Assembly (NCBI RefSeq): GCF_014287815.1
Contig: NZ_JACOOQ010000011.1
Span: 1 to 64,000 of the forward strand
From: Clostridium lentum
Lineage (GTDB): Bacteria > Bacillota > Clostridia > Clostridiales > Clostridiaceae
Length of the DNA: 64,000 nucleotides
Direction: 5' to 3'
Shown here: positions 37,587 through 48,916 of the stretch, piece by piece
Position numbering within the stretch: the first letter of the stretch is position 1
Layout of the letters: every line of letters begins with the position of its first letter
Made by a program: the position numbers and the translations under genes
Notes under the pieces: model-generated
Databases searched by the model: none
What the model saw: the letters and a program-made list of their open reading frames with translations, nothing else
What the model was told of the DNA's origin: nothing

Positions 37587-37949
37587 ATGACTATAGAAAT
37601 GAAGGCTCTTTTAAAGCTTGTTATAAAAGAGGACATATTATTTGGGTCAATTATTGCATTAATTATTTTCTTTATAAATCCTAAAGGTGCACTTATATTT
37701 TTATTAGGAATAATAATAGCTATGCTAAACTTTGTGATTAGAGGTATTATTCTTGACAAAAGTCTAAATGCAGGAAAAGGAAATGTATTTTCCGTAGTAA
37801 GTACATTTATTAGAATTTCAACAGTAATAATAATTGCATTAATTTTTGCAAATAATAAATATCATCTTCTTTTATATTTAGCAGGGTTTATAACACATTT
37901 TCCAATTATAATTTTTGGTTGGATTAAGAGCCAGAAAGGAAGTGATTAA
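37587..37949 (+). CDS. atpI: ATP synthase subunit I
   Basis: 120 residues, four hydrophobic helices, no charged catalytic motif. AtpI homologues are the first gene of many F1Fo operons and help assemble the c-ring or insert the a subunit. Its stop codon abuts the atpB ATG. The start follows TGGAGGAG. The identity rests on length, topology and position more than on motif. Confidence 0.83.
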   Translation: MTIEMKALLKLVIKEDILFGSIIALIIFFINPKGALIFLLGIIIAMLNFVIRGIILDKSLNAGKGNVFSVVSTFIRISTVIIIALIFANNKYHLLLYLAGFITHFPIIIFGWIKSQKGSD

Positions 37950-38633
37950 ATGGATGTTAGCGAAGCCATTTATACCTTTTACATCGGAGGTCTTGCTTTA
38001 GATATAAAACCAGAAGCAATAATTCAGTTAATAGTAATATTATTAGTTGGAGTATTAGCTTGGTGGTCAACAAAAGATTTAAAACGAAGACCAGAAGGTA
38101 AAAAACAAATTGTTGTAGAATATATTTACACATCATTAATGAATTTGGTAGATGCTAATATGGGAGAAAAATATAGGGATGTAATTCCTTTTATAGGAAC
38201 TATAGCAGCATTTATCTTACCTATGAACCTTTTAGGACTTATAGGTATAGCTCCAACAACAAAGAATTATAGTGTAGCTCTTACTTTAGGATTAATTTCA
38301 TTCTTTGCAATACAAGGATATGCAATTAAGAAAGTAGGACTAGGACATTATTTTTTAGGTTACGGAGAGCCAATGTTATTCATGTTGCCACTTAATATAA
38401 TTGAGAGAATAATGCTTCCAGTTTCATTGTCTTTAAGATTATTTGGTAACATACTAGCAGCGTCATTTATCGTTGAGCTAGTGTATGAATCACTTGAAAA
38501 AGTTGCATGGATAGCTCAGATAGGGCTTCCAGTACCATTACATGCATATTTTGATGTATTTGATGGAACAATTCAAATGGTTATCTTTGTTATGTTAACA
38601 ATGATAAATATGAAAGTCGTAGCAGAACATTAA
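37950..38633 (+). CDS. atpB: ATP synthase subunit a
   Basis: 227 residues, multi-pass. [19 protein letters not shown] contains the essential Arg (near 160) that faces the c-ring carboxylate, and the C-terminal helix with [17 protein letters not shown] is typical. It forms the ion half-channels of Fo. It starts directly after the atpI stop codon with AGGAAGTG upstream. Confidence 0.96.
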   Translation: MDVSEAIYTFYIGGLALDIKPEAIIQLIVILLVGVLAWWSTKDLKRRPEGKKQIVVEYIYTSLMNLVDANMGEKYRDVIPFIGTIAAFILPMNLLGLIGIAPTTKNYSVALTLGLISFFAIQGYAIKKVGLGHYFLGYGEPMLFMLPLNIIERIMLPVSLSLRLFGNILAASFIVELVYESLEKVAWIAQIGLPVPLHAYFDVFDGTIQMVIFVMLTMINMKVVAEH

Positions 38634-38653
38634 TTTTTAGGAGGTATTTAGTA

Positions 38654-38881
38654 ATGAGCGATTTAGGAGTAAAAGCAATAGCAGCAGCAATAGCGGTATT
38701 AGTAGGTATAGGAGCAGGTATCGGAATAGGTATAGCAACAGGGAAAGCAGTTGAAGGTATAGCAAGACAGCCTGAAGCAAGTGGTAAAATTACAACAACT
38801 TTACTTATAGGTGCTGGGTTTGCAGAAGCAACAGCTATTTATGGATTATTAATTTCAATCTTATTAATTTTCGTATTCTAA
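38654..38881 (+). CDS. atpE: ATP synthase subunit c
   Basis: 75 residues, two helices joined by the RQPE loop. The ion-binding carboxylate is Glu58 (FAEATAIYG). Where sodium-type c subunits have Gln (TM1) and Ser after the Glu, this protein has Ile25 and Ala59; Thr60 and Tyr63 remain. That pattern favours proton coupling. AGGAGGT precedes the ATG by about 8 bases. Confidence 0.97.
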   Translation: MSDLGVKAIAAAIAVLVGIGAGIGIGIATGKAVEGIARQPEASGKITTTLLIGAGFAEATAIYGLLISILLIFVF

Positions 38882-38938
38882 TAAAAACATAATTAGGTAT
38901 TTAATAAATACTCCCAAAAAAGGAGGCGAATTTTTGTT

Positions 38939-39418
38939 ATGGAAATAAACCTAGGGCTTATATTAGCAAGTTTGATTAACTTCTTTATTCTATTTGCAAT
39001 ACTTAAGCATTTCTTCTTTGGAAAAGTAAAGGCAATTATTGACGAAAGAGAAGAATACATAAATGAGCAGATGGATGATGCAGAAGAAGCTACTAACAAG
39101 GCTAGACTTCTTGCTATTGAAAATGAAAGAATATTAAAGCAAGCTAGAGAAGAAGGTAAAAAGATAACAGAAGAAAAGAAAAGAAAAGCAGAAGAGATTT
39201 ATGATGAAATTGTGTTAGAAGCTAAAAATGAGGCTAATACAATCATCGAAAGAGCTAAAGTTGAAATCAATAGAGAAAGAGAAAAGGTTGAATATCAATT
39301 AAAGAAAGAAGCTATTGATTTAGCTTTAGAGTTATCTACTAAGGTTATTGAAAAAAATATTGATAAAGAAAAAAATAAAGAGCTTATTGATGAGTTTATT
39401 ACTGAGGTAGGAAATTAA
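38939..39418 (+). CDS. atpF: ATP synthase subunit b
   Basis: 159 residues: one N-terminal membrane helix (about 5-25), then a long charged helix of Glu/Lys/Arg typical of the peripheral stalk dimer. The NFFILFAILKHFFFGKV segment is the usual b N-terminus. AAAGGAGGCG precedes the ATG. The next gene starts three bases after its stop. Confidence 0.95.
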   Translation: MEINLGLILASLINFFILFAILKHFFFGKVKAIIDEREEYINEQMDDAEEATNKARLLAIENERILKQAREEGKKITEEKKRKAEEIYDEIVLEAKNEANTIIERAKVEINREREKVEYQLKKEAIDLALELSTKVIEKNIDKEKNKELIDEFITEVGN

Positions 39419-39420
39419 AT

Positions 39421-39960
39421 ATGTTTGAGTATTTAGACCGAAGATATGCCCTTGCCCTTTATGAAGTTGCAGAAGAAAAGGGAAAGGTGCAAGAGTATTT
39501 AAATGATTTAAGAGAAATTTGTGACCTTATAGATAATAATAAAGATTTTTACGAGGTAGTTAAGCATCCTCAAATAAGTACAAAGCAAAAAAAGAAAACT
39601 TTTATAAATATTTTTAAAGGTAATATTGATGAAGAGCTTTTATCATTTTTATTAATATTAATAGAAAAGGATAGAATACTATTCTTAAGAGAAAAGCTTA
39701 ATGAAATGGAAAAAATCGACCTTGAAAGAAAGAATACTTATAGAGGAATAGTAAAGACTACAGAACCTTTAAGTGAAGAGCAGTATAATAATTTAATTAC
39801 AAAGCTTGAAAAGAAATATAATAAGAAAATTATTTTACAACAAGTTATTGATTCAAGCATTCTAGGTGGAATATATGTAAGAGTTAATAATGAAGTAATG
39901 GATGGCACTGTAAAATTAAGATTAGAAGAATTAAAGAAATTAATGGTTAGTGCAGAATAG
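39421..39960 (+). CDS. atpH: ATP synthase subunit delta
   Basis: 179 residues. [20 protein letters not shown] at the N-terminus and the C-terminal [32 protein letters not shown] are the OSCP/delta signatures. It links the b stalk to the top of F1. It starts two bases after atpF. Confidence 0.95.
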   Translation: MFEYLDRRYALALYEVAEEKGKVQEYLNDLREICDLIDNNKDFYEVVKHPQISTKQKKKTFINIFKGNIDEELLSFLLILIEKDRILFLREKLNEMEKIDLERKNTYRGIVKTTEPLSEEQYNNLITKLEKKYNKKIILQQVIDSSILGGIYVRVNNEVMDGTVKLRLEELKKLMVSAE

Positions 39961-39970
39961 AGGTGATGGT

Positions 39971-41485
39971 ATGAATATTAAACCAGAAGAAATTACATCA
40001 ATTATAAAAAAAGAAATTCAAAGATATGGTGCACAGATTCAAACCATAGACTCTGGTACAATAATTCAGATCGGTGATGGTATAGCAAGAGTATACGGTT
40101 TGGATGATTGTATGCAAGGTGAACTTTTAGAGTTCCCTAATGGCGTATTTGGTATGGCATTAAATCTTGAACAAGATAATGTAGGATGTGTACTTCTTGG
40201 ATCAGAAGAAGGAATAAAAGAAGGGGATATAGTAAAAAGAACTAATAAAATAGTTGAAGTCCCTGTTGGTGAAGGAATGCTTGGAAGAGTAGTTAATTCA
40301 TTAGGTGAAGAAATAGATGGTAAAGGACCAATAATAACTAATGAAACTAGACCAATAGAAGTTCCAGCACCAAGTATAATCGATAGACAATCTGTTAAAG
40401 AACCATTACAAACAGGTATTAAGGCTATTGATTCAATGATTCCAATTGGAAAAGGTCAAAGAGAGTTAATAATAGGTGATAGACAGACTGGTAAGACAGC
40501 AATTGCTATCGATACTATATTAAATCAAAAGGGAAAAGATGTTATTTGCATATATGTTGCTATAGGGCAAAAACAATCAACAGTTGCTCATATTGTTAAC
40601 ACATTAGAAACTATGGGAGCTTTAGATTATTCAATAGTAGTAGCAGCCACTGCTTCTGAAAGTGCGCCACTACAATATTTAGCACCATATGCTGGATGTA
40701 GTATTGGAGAATACTTTATGCATCAAGGGAAAGATGTTCTTATAATATATGATGATTTATCTAAGCATGCAGTAGCATATAGAACAATGTCACTATTACT
40801 TAGAAGACCACCAGGAAGAGAAGCATATCCAGGAGATGTTTTCTATATTCATTCAAGATTATTAGAAAGAGCTGCAAGGCTTTCAGATGAATTAGGTGGA
40901 GGTTCATTAACTGCACTTCCAATAATAGAAACATTAGCTGGAGATGTTACAGCATATATTCCAACAAATGTTATTTCTATAACTGATGGACAGATATTCC
41001 TTGAAACTGGATTATTCTTAGCAGGTCAAAGACCAGCTGTTAATGCAGGTATTTCAGTATCAAGAGTTGGTGGTAATGCTCAAATAAAAGCAATGAAACA
41101 AGTTTCAGGTACTTTAAGATTAGAGCTTGCACAGTTTAGAGAATTAGAAGCTTTTACTCAATTTGGATCAGATTTAGATTCTGACTCAAAGAGAAGACTT
41201 GAAAAAGGTAAGAGAATTGTAGAAGTATTAAAACAAGATCAATACAATCCAATGGATGTAGAAAAAGAAATACTTATTCTTTATGCAGTAGTTAATGATT
41301 TCTTATCTGATATAGATGTTTCAGATATAAGAAAGTTTGAAGCTGAATTCTTAGAATATGCTGATACTCATTATAGAGATTTATTAAAAGAAATAGTAGA
41401 AGTGGGAGCATTGACTGATGAAATAAAAGTCAAAATTGAAAACTCTATTTTAGAATTTAAAAAAATATTTTTACAAAATGCATAG
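39971..41485 (+). CDS. atpA: ATP synthase subunit alpha
   Basis: 504 residues from ATG at 39971, chosen because GAGGTGATGG precedes it; an upstream in-frame start overlaps atpH. The non-catalytic nucleotide site Walker [12 protein letters not shown] (about 169-179) and [28 protein letters not shown] are diagnostic. Confidence 0.98.
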   Translation: MNIKPEEITSIIKKEIQRYGAQIQTIDSGTIIQIGDGIARVYGLDDCMQGELLEFPNGVFGMALNLEQDNVGCVLLGSEEGIKEGDIVKRTNKIVEVPVGEGMLGRVVNSLGEEIDGKGPIITNETRPIEVPAPSIIDRQSVKEPLQTGIKAIDSMIPIGKGQRELIIGDRQTGKTAIAIDTILNQKGKDVICIYVAIGQKQSTVAHIVNTLETMGALDYSIVVAATASESAPLQYLAPYAGCSIGEYFMHQGKDVLIIYDDLSKHAVAYRTMSLLLRRPPGREAYPGDVFYIHSRLLERAARLSDELGGGSLTALPIIETLAGDVTAYIPTNVISITDGQIFLETGLFLAGQRPAVNAGISVSRVGGNAQIKAMKQVSGTLRLELAQFRELEAFTQFGSDLDSDSKRRLEKGKRIVEVLKQDQYNPMDVEKEILILYAVVNDFLSDIDVSDIRKFEAEFLEYADTHYRDLLKEIVEVGALTDEIKVKIENSILEFKKIFLQNA

Positions 41486-41522
41486 CTTTAAATAGCTATG
41501 CAATTCTTTAGGAGGTAGAACT

Positions 41523-42371
41523 GTGGGAGCAGCGGGACTTATAGAAATAAAAAGAAGATTAAAGTCTGTTGAAAGTACTAGAAAAATTACCAAAGCTATG
41601 GGACTTGTTGCCACTTCTAAACTAAGAAAAGTAAGAAATGAGCTTGCAAATAATGAAAAATACAACGAGCTATGCAAAGATATAGTTGATGTTGTAGTTT
41701 CAAATCTTCCAGAAGGATATGAATCAATATATTGCACAGAAAGAAAAGGCGATAAATTGTATATTGTATTAACTTCAGATACAGGGCTATGTGGAGGATA
41801 TAATAATAATGTTATAGCATATCTTAAGGAAGTTTTAGATAATGAAAGTGGAACTGAAAAAATAGTACTAGTTGGAAGTAAAGGTTTATCATATATGAGC
41901 AAATATAGCTTGAATACTTTTAATGAATATGTATCTATTCCAGATATTCCAACTATATCAGAGATTAATAAAATATATAATGAAGCAATATATCTATATA
42001 AGCAAGGTGAGGTATCTGAGGTTAATATAGTATATACAAAATTTATATCGCCAATGAAACAAGAACCTATATTAATTAAGATGTTGCCTTTTGAAGTTAA
42101 TAGTAGTAAAAAGGAAGACTACTTAATCGAACCAGATTTTGAAGAGGTTTTAAATAATTCAATTGATACTTATTTAAAGAGTCAATTACAAAATTGTATG
42201 CTTCATGCTAAAGCCAGTGAACAAAGTTCTAGAATGACAGCTATGGATGGAGCTACAGAAAATGCTAGTGATATAATCAATAATTTAAATATAAAATATA
42301 ACAGAATAAGGCAATCAGTTATTACACAAGAAATTAGTGAAATAGTTGGTGGGGCTGAAGCTCAAAAGTAA
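41523..42371 (+). CDS. atpG: ATP synthase subunit gamma
   Basis: 282 residues. IKRRLKSVESTRKITKAMGLVATSKLRK at the N-terminus and the C-terminal DGATENASDIINNLNIKYNRIRQ are the rotor coiled-coil signatures. GTG start with AGGAGGT 8 bases before. It is the central shaft of F1. Confidence 0.97.
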   Translation: MGAAGLIEIKRRLKSVESTRKITKAMGLVATSKLRKVRNELANNEKYNELCKDIVDVVVSNLPEGYESIYCTERKGDKLYIVLTSDTGLCGGYNNNVIAYLKEVLDNESGTEKIVLVGSKGLSYMSKYSLNTFNEYVSIPDIPTISEINKIYNEAIYLYKQGEVSEVNIVYTKFISPMKQEPILIKMLPFEVNSSKKEDYLIEPDFEEVLNNSIDTYLKSQLQNCMLHAKASEQSSRMTAMDGATENASDIINNLNIKYNRIRQSVITQEISEIVGGAEAQK

Positions 42372-43781
<1,410 letters not shown>

Positions 43782-43792
43782 GAGATATAACT

Positions 43793-44194
43793 ATGAGTAA
43801 TACAATTAAATTAAATATTATAGCTCCAGGAAGAAGTCCAATTACTGAGGAAATTATTTCTTTAATTACAGAAAATTCATCAGGGCAAATAGAATTTATG
43901 AGAGGGCATGCACCTATTATAAGTAGTACTATACCTACCATTAGTAGAATTAAAACTGCTGATGGTGCAGAAAAGAAAATATTTACTGCTACAGGGATAG
44001 TAAGAGTTAAAGATAATATAATTGATTTTTGTGTTGATTCAATGAATTATAAAGAAGAAATAGATTTAAGACGAGCTGAAGAATCGAAAGAAAGAGCGGA
44101 AAAACGACTTAAACAAAAAGAAAATATTGATATCTTGAGAGCTGAAAAATCTTTAGCAAGAGCTATTGCAAGAATAACATTAGCCCAAGGTTAA
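43793..44194 (+). CDS. atpC: ATP synthase subunit epsilon
   Basis: 133 residues: an N-terminal beta barrel (APGRSPITEEIISLITENSSGQIEFMRGHAPIIS) followed by a C-terminal helical hairpin (RRAEESKERAEKRLKQ...). It couples and inhibits F1. Last gene of the operon, 11 bases after atpD, followed by a terminator. Confidence 0.96.
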   Translation: MSNTIKLNIIAPGRSPITEEIISLITENSSGQIEFMRGHAPIISSTIPTISRIKTADGAEKKIFTATGIVRVKDNIIDFCVDSMNYKEEIDLRRAEESKERAEKRLKQKENIDILRAEKSLARAIARITLAQG

Positions 44195-44237
44195 TAAAAA
44201 AGACTACCTAAAATATAAAATAGGTAGTCTTTTTTAT
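44195..44237 (+). terminator. Terminator of the atp operon
   Basis: AAAAAAGACTACCTA pairs with TAGGTAGTCTTTTTT around a 10-base loop. Confidence 0.93.
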
Positions 44238-44365
44238 TATTAAATCCTTGCTTTTTGTAGAATAGTAACAATTTTAGAGATTTTTTAATATATTATAATA
44301 TATTAAATTTGTATAAAAAAATAATATATGGACAATAATTTTAGAGGAAGGGTGGGAGATAATAT

Positions 44366-45007
44366 ATGAAAAAAATCCTTATTATATTTCTTGGAATCTT
44401 TTCTCTATTAATTATTAATGGAAGATATTGTTTAGCAAAACAAGATGTAGATAGTTTTGCTGCCATTGAAAATGCAATGTCGCAAGAGTTTGACATAGTA
44501 GAAAATGGGGTAAAGTTTCAGTATTGTACTAATTTATCAGAAAATCAGGAAAACGAAAGAATAGAAAATTGCATAATGAATAAATATGGAGTAGATATAG
44601 TAGATAAGGGAAATAATATTAAAGCTGAGATTAAAAATGTTGAGATAGACATAAGTATATACAGTATAGATAATAAAACAAAGGTAGAAATAGTATTAAT
44701 AAATAAGGATAGTTCTGTGAAAACAGAAAGTTTATTAGATATTGCAAAAGAAATAAGAAGCAATGAGTATATTGGCACAAGAATTTTTCAATTTATAAAA
44801 TACAGAACAAAATATAGTGCTGAAAGTATTCCTAAAAGTATAATTGAAAATAGTAAACAAGATACCATAAGATCCTTAGAAATTAATAATGGAAGAGTAA
44901 GTAACATTGTTATGAATGATGATAAAAGTATTAATGTTGCACAAGTTAATTATAATTCAGGATCATATTTAATTATTGGTACTCCAACAATTTTCATAAC
45001 ATACTAA
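44366..45007 (+). CDS. YwmB-like secreted protein
   Basis: 213 residues with a signal peptide (KKILIIFLGIFSLLIINGRYCLA, cleavage near 24). The remainder is a soluble alpha/beta domain. The position between the atp operon and murA, and the size, match YwmB of Bacillus, a TATA-box-binding-fold protein of unknown role. The C-terminal SINVAQVNYNSGSYLIIGTPTIFITY is consistent with this. It is 20 bases upstream of murA and likely co-transcribed. Confidence 0.65.
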   Translation: MKKILIIFLGIFSLLIINGRYCLAKQDVDSFAAIENAMSQEFDIVENGVKFQYCTNLSENQENERIENCIMNKYGVDIVDKGNNIKAEIKNVEIDISIYSIDNKTKVEIVLINKDSSVKTESLLDIAKEIRSNEYIGTRIFQFIKYRTKYSAESIPKSIIENSKQDTIRSLEINNGRVSNIVMNDDKSINVAQVNYNSGSYLIIGTPTIFITY

Positions 45008-45027
45008 CAATAAATATGGAGGATAAT

Positions 45028-46293
45028 ATGGAAAAGATTATAGTTAAAGGTGGGAAGAGGCTTCAAGGGGAAGTTGATATAAGCGTTGCTAAAAATTCAG
45101 TTTTACCTATAATAGTAGCAACAATACTAAATCCAACTCCAATAGTAATAAAAAATGTACCAATATTAGAAGATGTAACTGTATTAATAAATTTATTAAG
45201 AGAATTGGAATGTGAAGTAAATTTTTCACAGATAACAGGTGATTTAATTATAGATACATCTAATTTGAAAGAAGTGGATGCTAATAGTGAGCTTATAAGA
45301 AAAATGAGAGCATCCTTTTTAATTATGGGTCCAATGCTTTCAAGATTTGGCAGGTGTAAAATATCTATGCCAGGTGGATGTAATATAGGAAGTCGTCCAA
45401 TAGATCTTCATCTAAAGGGATTTAAGTGCTTAGGAATAGATTCAGAGATTGGATATGGCTATGTAGAATCAAAAGTTAAAAAAATAGTAGGAAACAGAGT
45501 TTACTTAGATTTTCCGTCTGTAGGAGCTACAGAAAATATAATGATGAGTGCTGTTTTGGCAGAAGGAAAAACAATAATAGAAAATGCAGCAGAGGAACCA
45601 GAAATATGGGATTTAGCACGGTTTTTAAATAGCATGGGAGCTAGAATAACTGGTGCTGGATTTGGAAGAATTACAATAGAAGGTGTTAAAAGTTTAAGGA
45701 AGCCTGAACCGTTCACTCCTATTTTTGATAGAATTGAAGCAGGTACTTTTATGGTTGCTGCCGCTATAACTAATAGTAAGCTTACTATTAATGGAGTTAA
45801 TGAACAGCATTTAATGCCTAATATAGAAAAGTTAAAAGAGTGTGGAGTGCATTGTATTGTGGAAGGAAATAGAATGATTGTTGATGGAACTGGTGAGAAA
45901 AAGCCTGTAGATATAAAGACAATGCCTTATCCAGGATTTCCTACAGATATGCAACCACAAATGATGGTTTTATTATCTATGACTCCAGGAGTAAGTGTTA
46001 TTACTGAGACTGTATTTGAAAATAGGTTTATGCACGTTAGTGAATTGGGAAGAATGGGAGCAAATATCAAAATAGATGGTAAAGTTGCTATAGTTGAAGG
46101 TGTCAGCCAACTTACTGGATGTAATGTAAAAGCTACAGATTTAAGGGCTGGAGCAGCCATGATTTTGGCTGGACTTGTGGCTAATGGTCAGACGGAAATT
46201 GGCGAAGTTTATCATATAGATAGAGGATATACTAATATAGAAGAAAAATTCATTAAGCTTGGTGCTAACATTGAAAGAGTGACAATTCAATAA
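45028..46293 (+). CDS. murA: UDP-N-acetylglucosamine 1-carboxyvinyltransferase
   Basis: 421 residues from ATG at 45028 (GGAGG 5 bases upstream; the in-frame ATG at 45016 precedes it). Active-site Cys118 is in PGGCNIGSRPIDLH, the loop bound by fosfomycin. It transfers enolpyruvate to UDP-GlcNAc, the first step of peptidoglycan synthesis. YwmB-like upstream and spoIID downstream keep the Bacillus order. Confidence 0.97.
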   Translation: MEKIIVKGGKRLQGEVDISVAKNSVLPIIVATILNPTPIVIKNVPILEDVTVLINLLRELECEVNFSQITGDLIIDTSNLKEVDANSELIRKMRASFLIMGPMLSRFGRCKISMPGGCNIGSRPIDLHLKGFKCLGIDSEIGYGYVESKVKKIVGNRVYLDFPSVGATENIMMSAVLAEGKTIIENAAEEPEIWDLARFLNSMGARITGAGFGRITIEGVKSLRKPEPFTPIFDRIEAGTFMVAAAITNSKLTINGVNEQHLMPNIEKLKECGVHCIVEGNRMIVDGTGEKKPVDIKTMPYPGFPTDMQPQMMVLLSMTPGVSVITETVFENRFMHVSELGRMGANIKIDGKVAIVEGVSQLTGCNVKATDLRAGAAMILAGLVANGQTEIGEVYHIDRGYTNIEEKFIKLGANIERVTIQ

Positions 46294-46304
46294 TGGCTTT
46301 CTTA

Positions 46305-46361
46305 AACTAGGATTTATATCAAAATTAACAGTATTTAAGTTTGATATAAATCCTAGTTTAT
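46305..46361 (+). terminator. Long hairpin after murA
   Basis: AAACTAGGATTTATATCAAA (46305-46324) pairs perfectly with its complement at 46341-46360 around 16 bases, ending TTTATTTTT. 20 bp is longer than a usual terminator. Confidence 0.85.
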
Positions 46362-46492
46362 TTTTGCTGTAAATTAATAGGTAGTTATAGTACGTCTAGT
46401 ATTTTCAACTACTTTAAAAAAGTATTATTTTTAATTTTTAATACATATATTTATTTAGAGTAGGAGGAATAAGGAGGGCAAACAAAACTTTT

Positions 46493-47542
46493 ATGGCAAA
46501 ACAATTGAAAGGTATATTATTTACTACTTTAGCTATTATAGTATTTATGATTGCTATGCCAATTTTTATTATGAAGCCTAAGGTAAGTGCTAAGATAAGT
46601 ACCAATGATGTAGAAAAAATAACTGATACAAATGAAGTAGTGGAGGCTAGCGCAAAACAAAATAATAATATAATAATGAAAGGTAATGAAACCATTAGGG
46701 TATATATAACTGAAACAGGAGAAATTGAAGAAGTTAACTTAGAGGATTATATATGTGGTGTCGTTTCTAATGAGATGCCAGCTAATTTTGAAAAAGAAGC
46801 ATTAAAAGCACAAGCTGTTACTGCTAGGACATATCTGGCCAGTAAAAAACTTAATAGATGTACCCTTCATGAAGGGATAGATATTTGCGATTCAACCCAT
46901 TGTCAAGTATACACATCAAAAGAAAAGCGGTTGGAAAAATGGGATGCAGATTATGCAAATGAGTATTGGAATAAAATAAAGGAAGCAGTAGACGAGACAA
47001 GTGGACAAGTTTTAAGTTATGAAGGGGAACTTGTATTATATCCACAGTTCTTTTCCACAAGTTCAGGGCAAACTGAAAACTCAGAAGATGTATATTTAGG
47101 AGAAATACCATATTTAAGGTCTGTTGCAAGTACAGGAGAGGAATCAGCACCTAAATATACCAGTGATAAGACCTTGAAGATAAGTGATTTTGTCTATTTA
47201 TTAAATTCAAATTTCACTAATTTAAATGTAACAGTAGAAAATATTAAAAATAATTTTAACATAAAGTCAAGCAGTGCAGCAGGCGGAGTAATAAAGCTAA
47301 ATATCAATAATGTAGAAATAAGAGGTGTAGATTTTAGAAAAGCTTTGTCATTAAACTCAACTAATTTCACTTACGAATTCAATGGTGATTATATAACCTT
47401 TCATTGTAAAGGGTATGGGCACGGAGTAGGTATGAGTCAATGGGGAGCAAATGCAATGGCTAAGAATGGAAGCAATTATGAGGAAATACTTAAGCATTAT
47501 TATACTGGTGTTGAAATAACAAACTTAGAATTAACAGAATAG
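46493..47542 (+). CDS. spoIID: Stage II sporulation protein D
   Basis: 349 residues. One N-terminal helix (about 5-26), then the SpoIID domain with IRVYITETGEIEEVNLEDYICGVVSNEMPANFEKEALKAQAVTARTY and HGVGMSQWGANAMA near the C-terminus. It is the lytic transglycosylase that, with SpoIIM and SpoIIP, drives engulfment. The conserved catalytic Glu in SNEMPA is present. The ribosome site AAGGAGGG is 14 bases upstream, a long spacing. CATATATT near 46443 might be a sigma-E -10 box. Confidence 0.95.
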   Translation: MAKQLKGILFTTLAIIVFMIAMPIFIMKPKVSAKISTNDVEKITDTNEVVEASAKQNNNIIMKGNETIRVYITETGEIEEVNLEDYICGVVSNEMPANFEKEALKAQAVTARTYLASKKLNRCTLHEGIDICDSTHCQVYTSKEKRLEKWDADYANEYWNKIKEAVDETSGQVLSYEGELVLYPQFFSTSSGQTENSEDVYLGEIPYLRSVASTGEESAPKYTSDKTLKISDFVYLLNSNFTNLNVTVENIKNNFNIKSSSAAGGVIKLNINNVEIRGVDFRKALSLNSTNFTYEFNGDYITFHCKGYGHGVGMSQWGANAMAKNGSNYEEILKHYYTGVEITNLELTE

Positions 47543-47553
47543 TGATAATGTAT

Positions 47554-47590
47554 AAAAGGGTCTTTTGAGATATTTCAAAGGACCCTTTTG
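47554..47590 (+). terminator. Terminator after spoIID
   Basis: AAAAGGGTCTTTTGA pairs with TTCAAAGGACCCTTTT; T-rich tail is short. Confidence 0.85.
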
Positions 47591-47681
47591 TCATATTAAA
47601 GGGAAATTTGTTATACGGAAATGTTGTCTAAATTGAATTAATTCAATGAAAACGGTAAGACTACAAAAAGGAGGTGTTGAT

Positions 47682-48488
47682 ATGAACAGTAACAACAGTG
47701 ATAAAGTTAAAAACTTTTTTAGAAAGGAGGGTTTTTACTTTGTTTTATTTATTTGCTTGTGTGTTATAGCAACTGTTGCTGTATTTACCATAAATAGAAA
47801 TAGTACAGCAAATAAGAATAATAGTGCTGAAAAGAATTTAAGTTTAAATGTTGAGGAGAATACTTCATTAGAACCATCAGAAAGTGCAAATAATGAAAAG
47901 ATTCAAAATGCAGAGAGAGCTGAAAGCAATTCAAGCAATGTTACTAATAATGAAGTAGCAGAGTCTGTAAATGAAGAAGAGACTTCAACTGTTTCAGAAG
48001 CTGATAGTGAAGTTGCAGATATAGCTGAATCAGGAGATGCGGCAGTGATGTCTGGAAGTGAAAATGGAATTGTTTTTTCATTACCCTTAGAAGCAACTGT
48101 AAGTAGAACTTTTGGTGAAATGATTGAAGTGAAAAAGACTGATGAAGAACAAATAATAATGACTAGAAGAGGTGTAGATTTACAAGCACCTATTGGAAGT
48201 GTTGTTAAGTGTGCTGCAGAAGGTCAAGTTAAAGAAGTGGGAAGCAATAGTGAAGATGGTAATTATATAGTTGTTGCACATGCAAATGGATTAAAAACAA
48301 AATATGCTAACTTGGATCCTGAAGTATATGTCTCAGAAGGAGATATGGTAACTGAAGGACAAGAACTTGGAATAATAGGAAATAGTTCTTTAGTATTCAC
48401 ATCTGATATATGCGGTGATGTTTTAAATCTTCAAGTTGAAGATTCTAACGGAAAGTCAGTAGATCCATCAAGTTATTTTAATTTTTAA
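47682..48488 (+). CDS. spoIIQ: SpoIIQ-like M23 (LytM) sporulation protein with degenerate zinc site
   Basis: 268 residues from ATG at 47682 (AAAGGAGGTG upstream; an ATG at 47646 lies before it). One membrane helix (about 16-35), an acidic Ser/Asn/Glu-rich linker (about 36-125), then a LytM domain. The zinc motif HxxxD reads R162-x3-D166, and the histidine of the YxHL segment is Asn210 (YANL). The peptidase site is therefore broken, as in Bacillus SpoIIQ. SpoIIQ is made in the forespore and binds SpoIIIAH across the septum. Context between spoIID and spoIIID supports the name. Confidence 0.88.
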   Translation: MNSNNSDKVKNFFRKEGFYFVLFICLCVIATVAVFTINRNSTANKNNSAEKNLSLNVEENTSLEPSESANNEKIQNAERAESNSSNVTNNEVAESVNEEETSTVSEADSEVADIAESGDAAVMSGSENGIVFSLPLEATVSRTFGEMIEVKKTDEEQIIMTRRGVDLQAPIGSVVKCAAEGQVKEVGSNSEDGNYIVVAHANGLKTKYANLDPEVYVSEGDMVTEGQELGIIGNSSLVFTSDICGDVLNLQVEDSNGKSVDPSSYFNF

Positions 48489-48507
48489 ATGTAAATTTTC
48501 ATAAATC

Positions 48508-48545
48508 TTCACTGGCCATTAGTTTGGCTAGTGAAGGTATGATTG
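48508..48545 (+). terminator. Hairpin between spoIIQ and spoIIID
   Basis: CTTCACTGGCC and GGCTAGTGAAG pair (one G-U). The tail GTATGATTGTTTT is a weak T-tract, so partial termination is likely. Confidence 0.55.
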
Positions 48546-48570
48546 TTTTATTAAAAAAGGAGGTAGTAAT

Positions 48571-48822
48571 TTGAAAGATTATATAGAAGAAAGAGTATTA
48601 GAAGTAGCTAAGTATATATTAGATTCAAAGGCTACAATTAGAAAGACCGCAAAGGTGTTTGGAGTAAGCAAGAGTACAATTCATAAGGATATGACAGAGA
48701 GACTTCCTAAGATTAATCCAGCTATAGCAGAACAGACACATTCTGTATTGGAACTTAATAAATCAGAACGACACATAAGAGGTGGAAAAGCTACCAAAAT
48801 GAAGTATAAAGCTATTGAATGA
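48571..48822 (+). CDS. spoIIID: Stage III sporulation transcription regulator SpoIIID
   Basis: 83 residues. The HTH spans about residues 18-45 (SKATIRKTAKVFGVSKSTIHKDMTERL) and a basic C-terminal tail follows. It controls mother-cell sigma-E genes and sigK activation. TTG start preceded by AAAGGAGG. It is the immediate neighbour of mbl as in Bacillus. Confidence 0.97.
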   Translation: MKDYIEERVLEVAKYILDSKATIRKTAKVFGVSKSTIHKDMTERLPKINPAIAEQTHSVLELNKSERHIRGGKATKMKYKAIE

Positions 48823-48916
48823 TAACTTTATTATATATATAATGGTGTATAAAGGTAATTTTTGTTGAAAAATGATTATTTTTAAATTGTTATGTATATA
48901 ATAGGAGTGAAATTTA

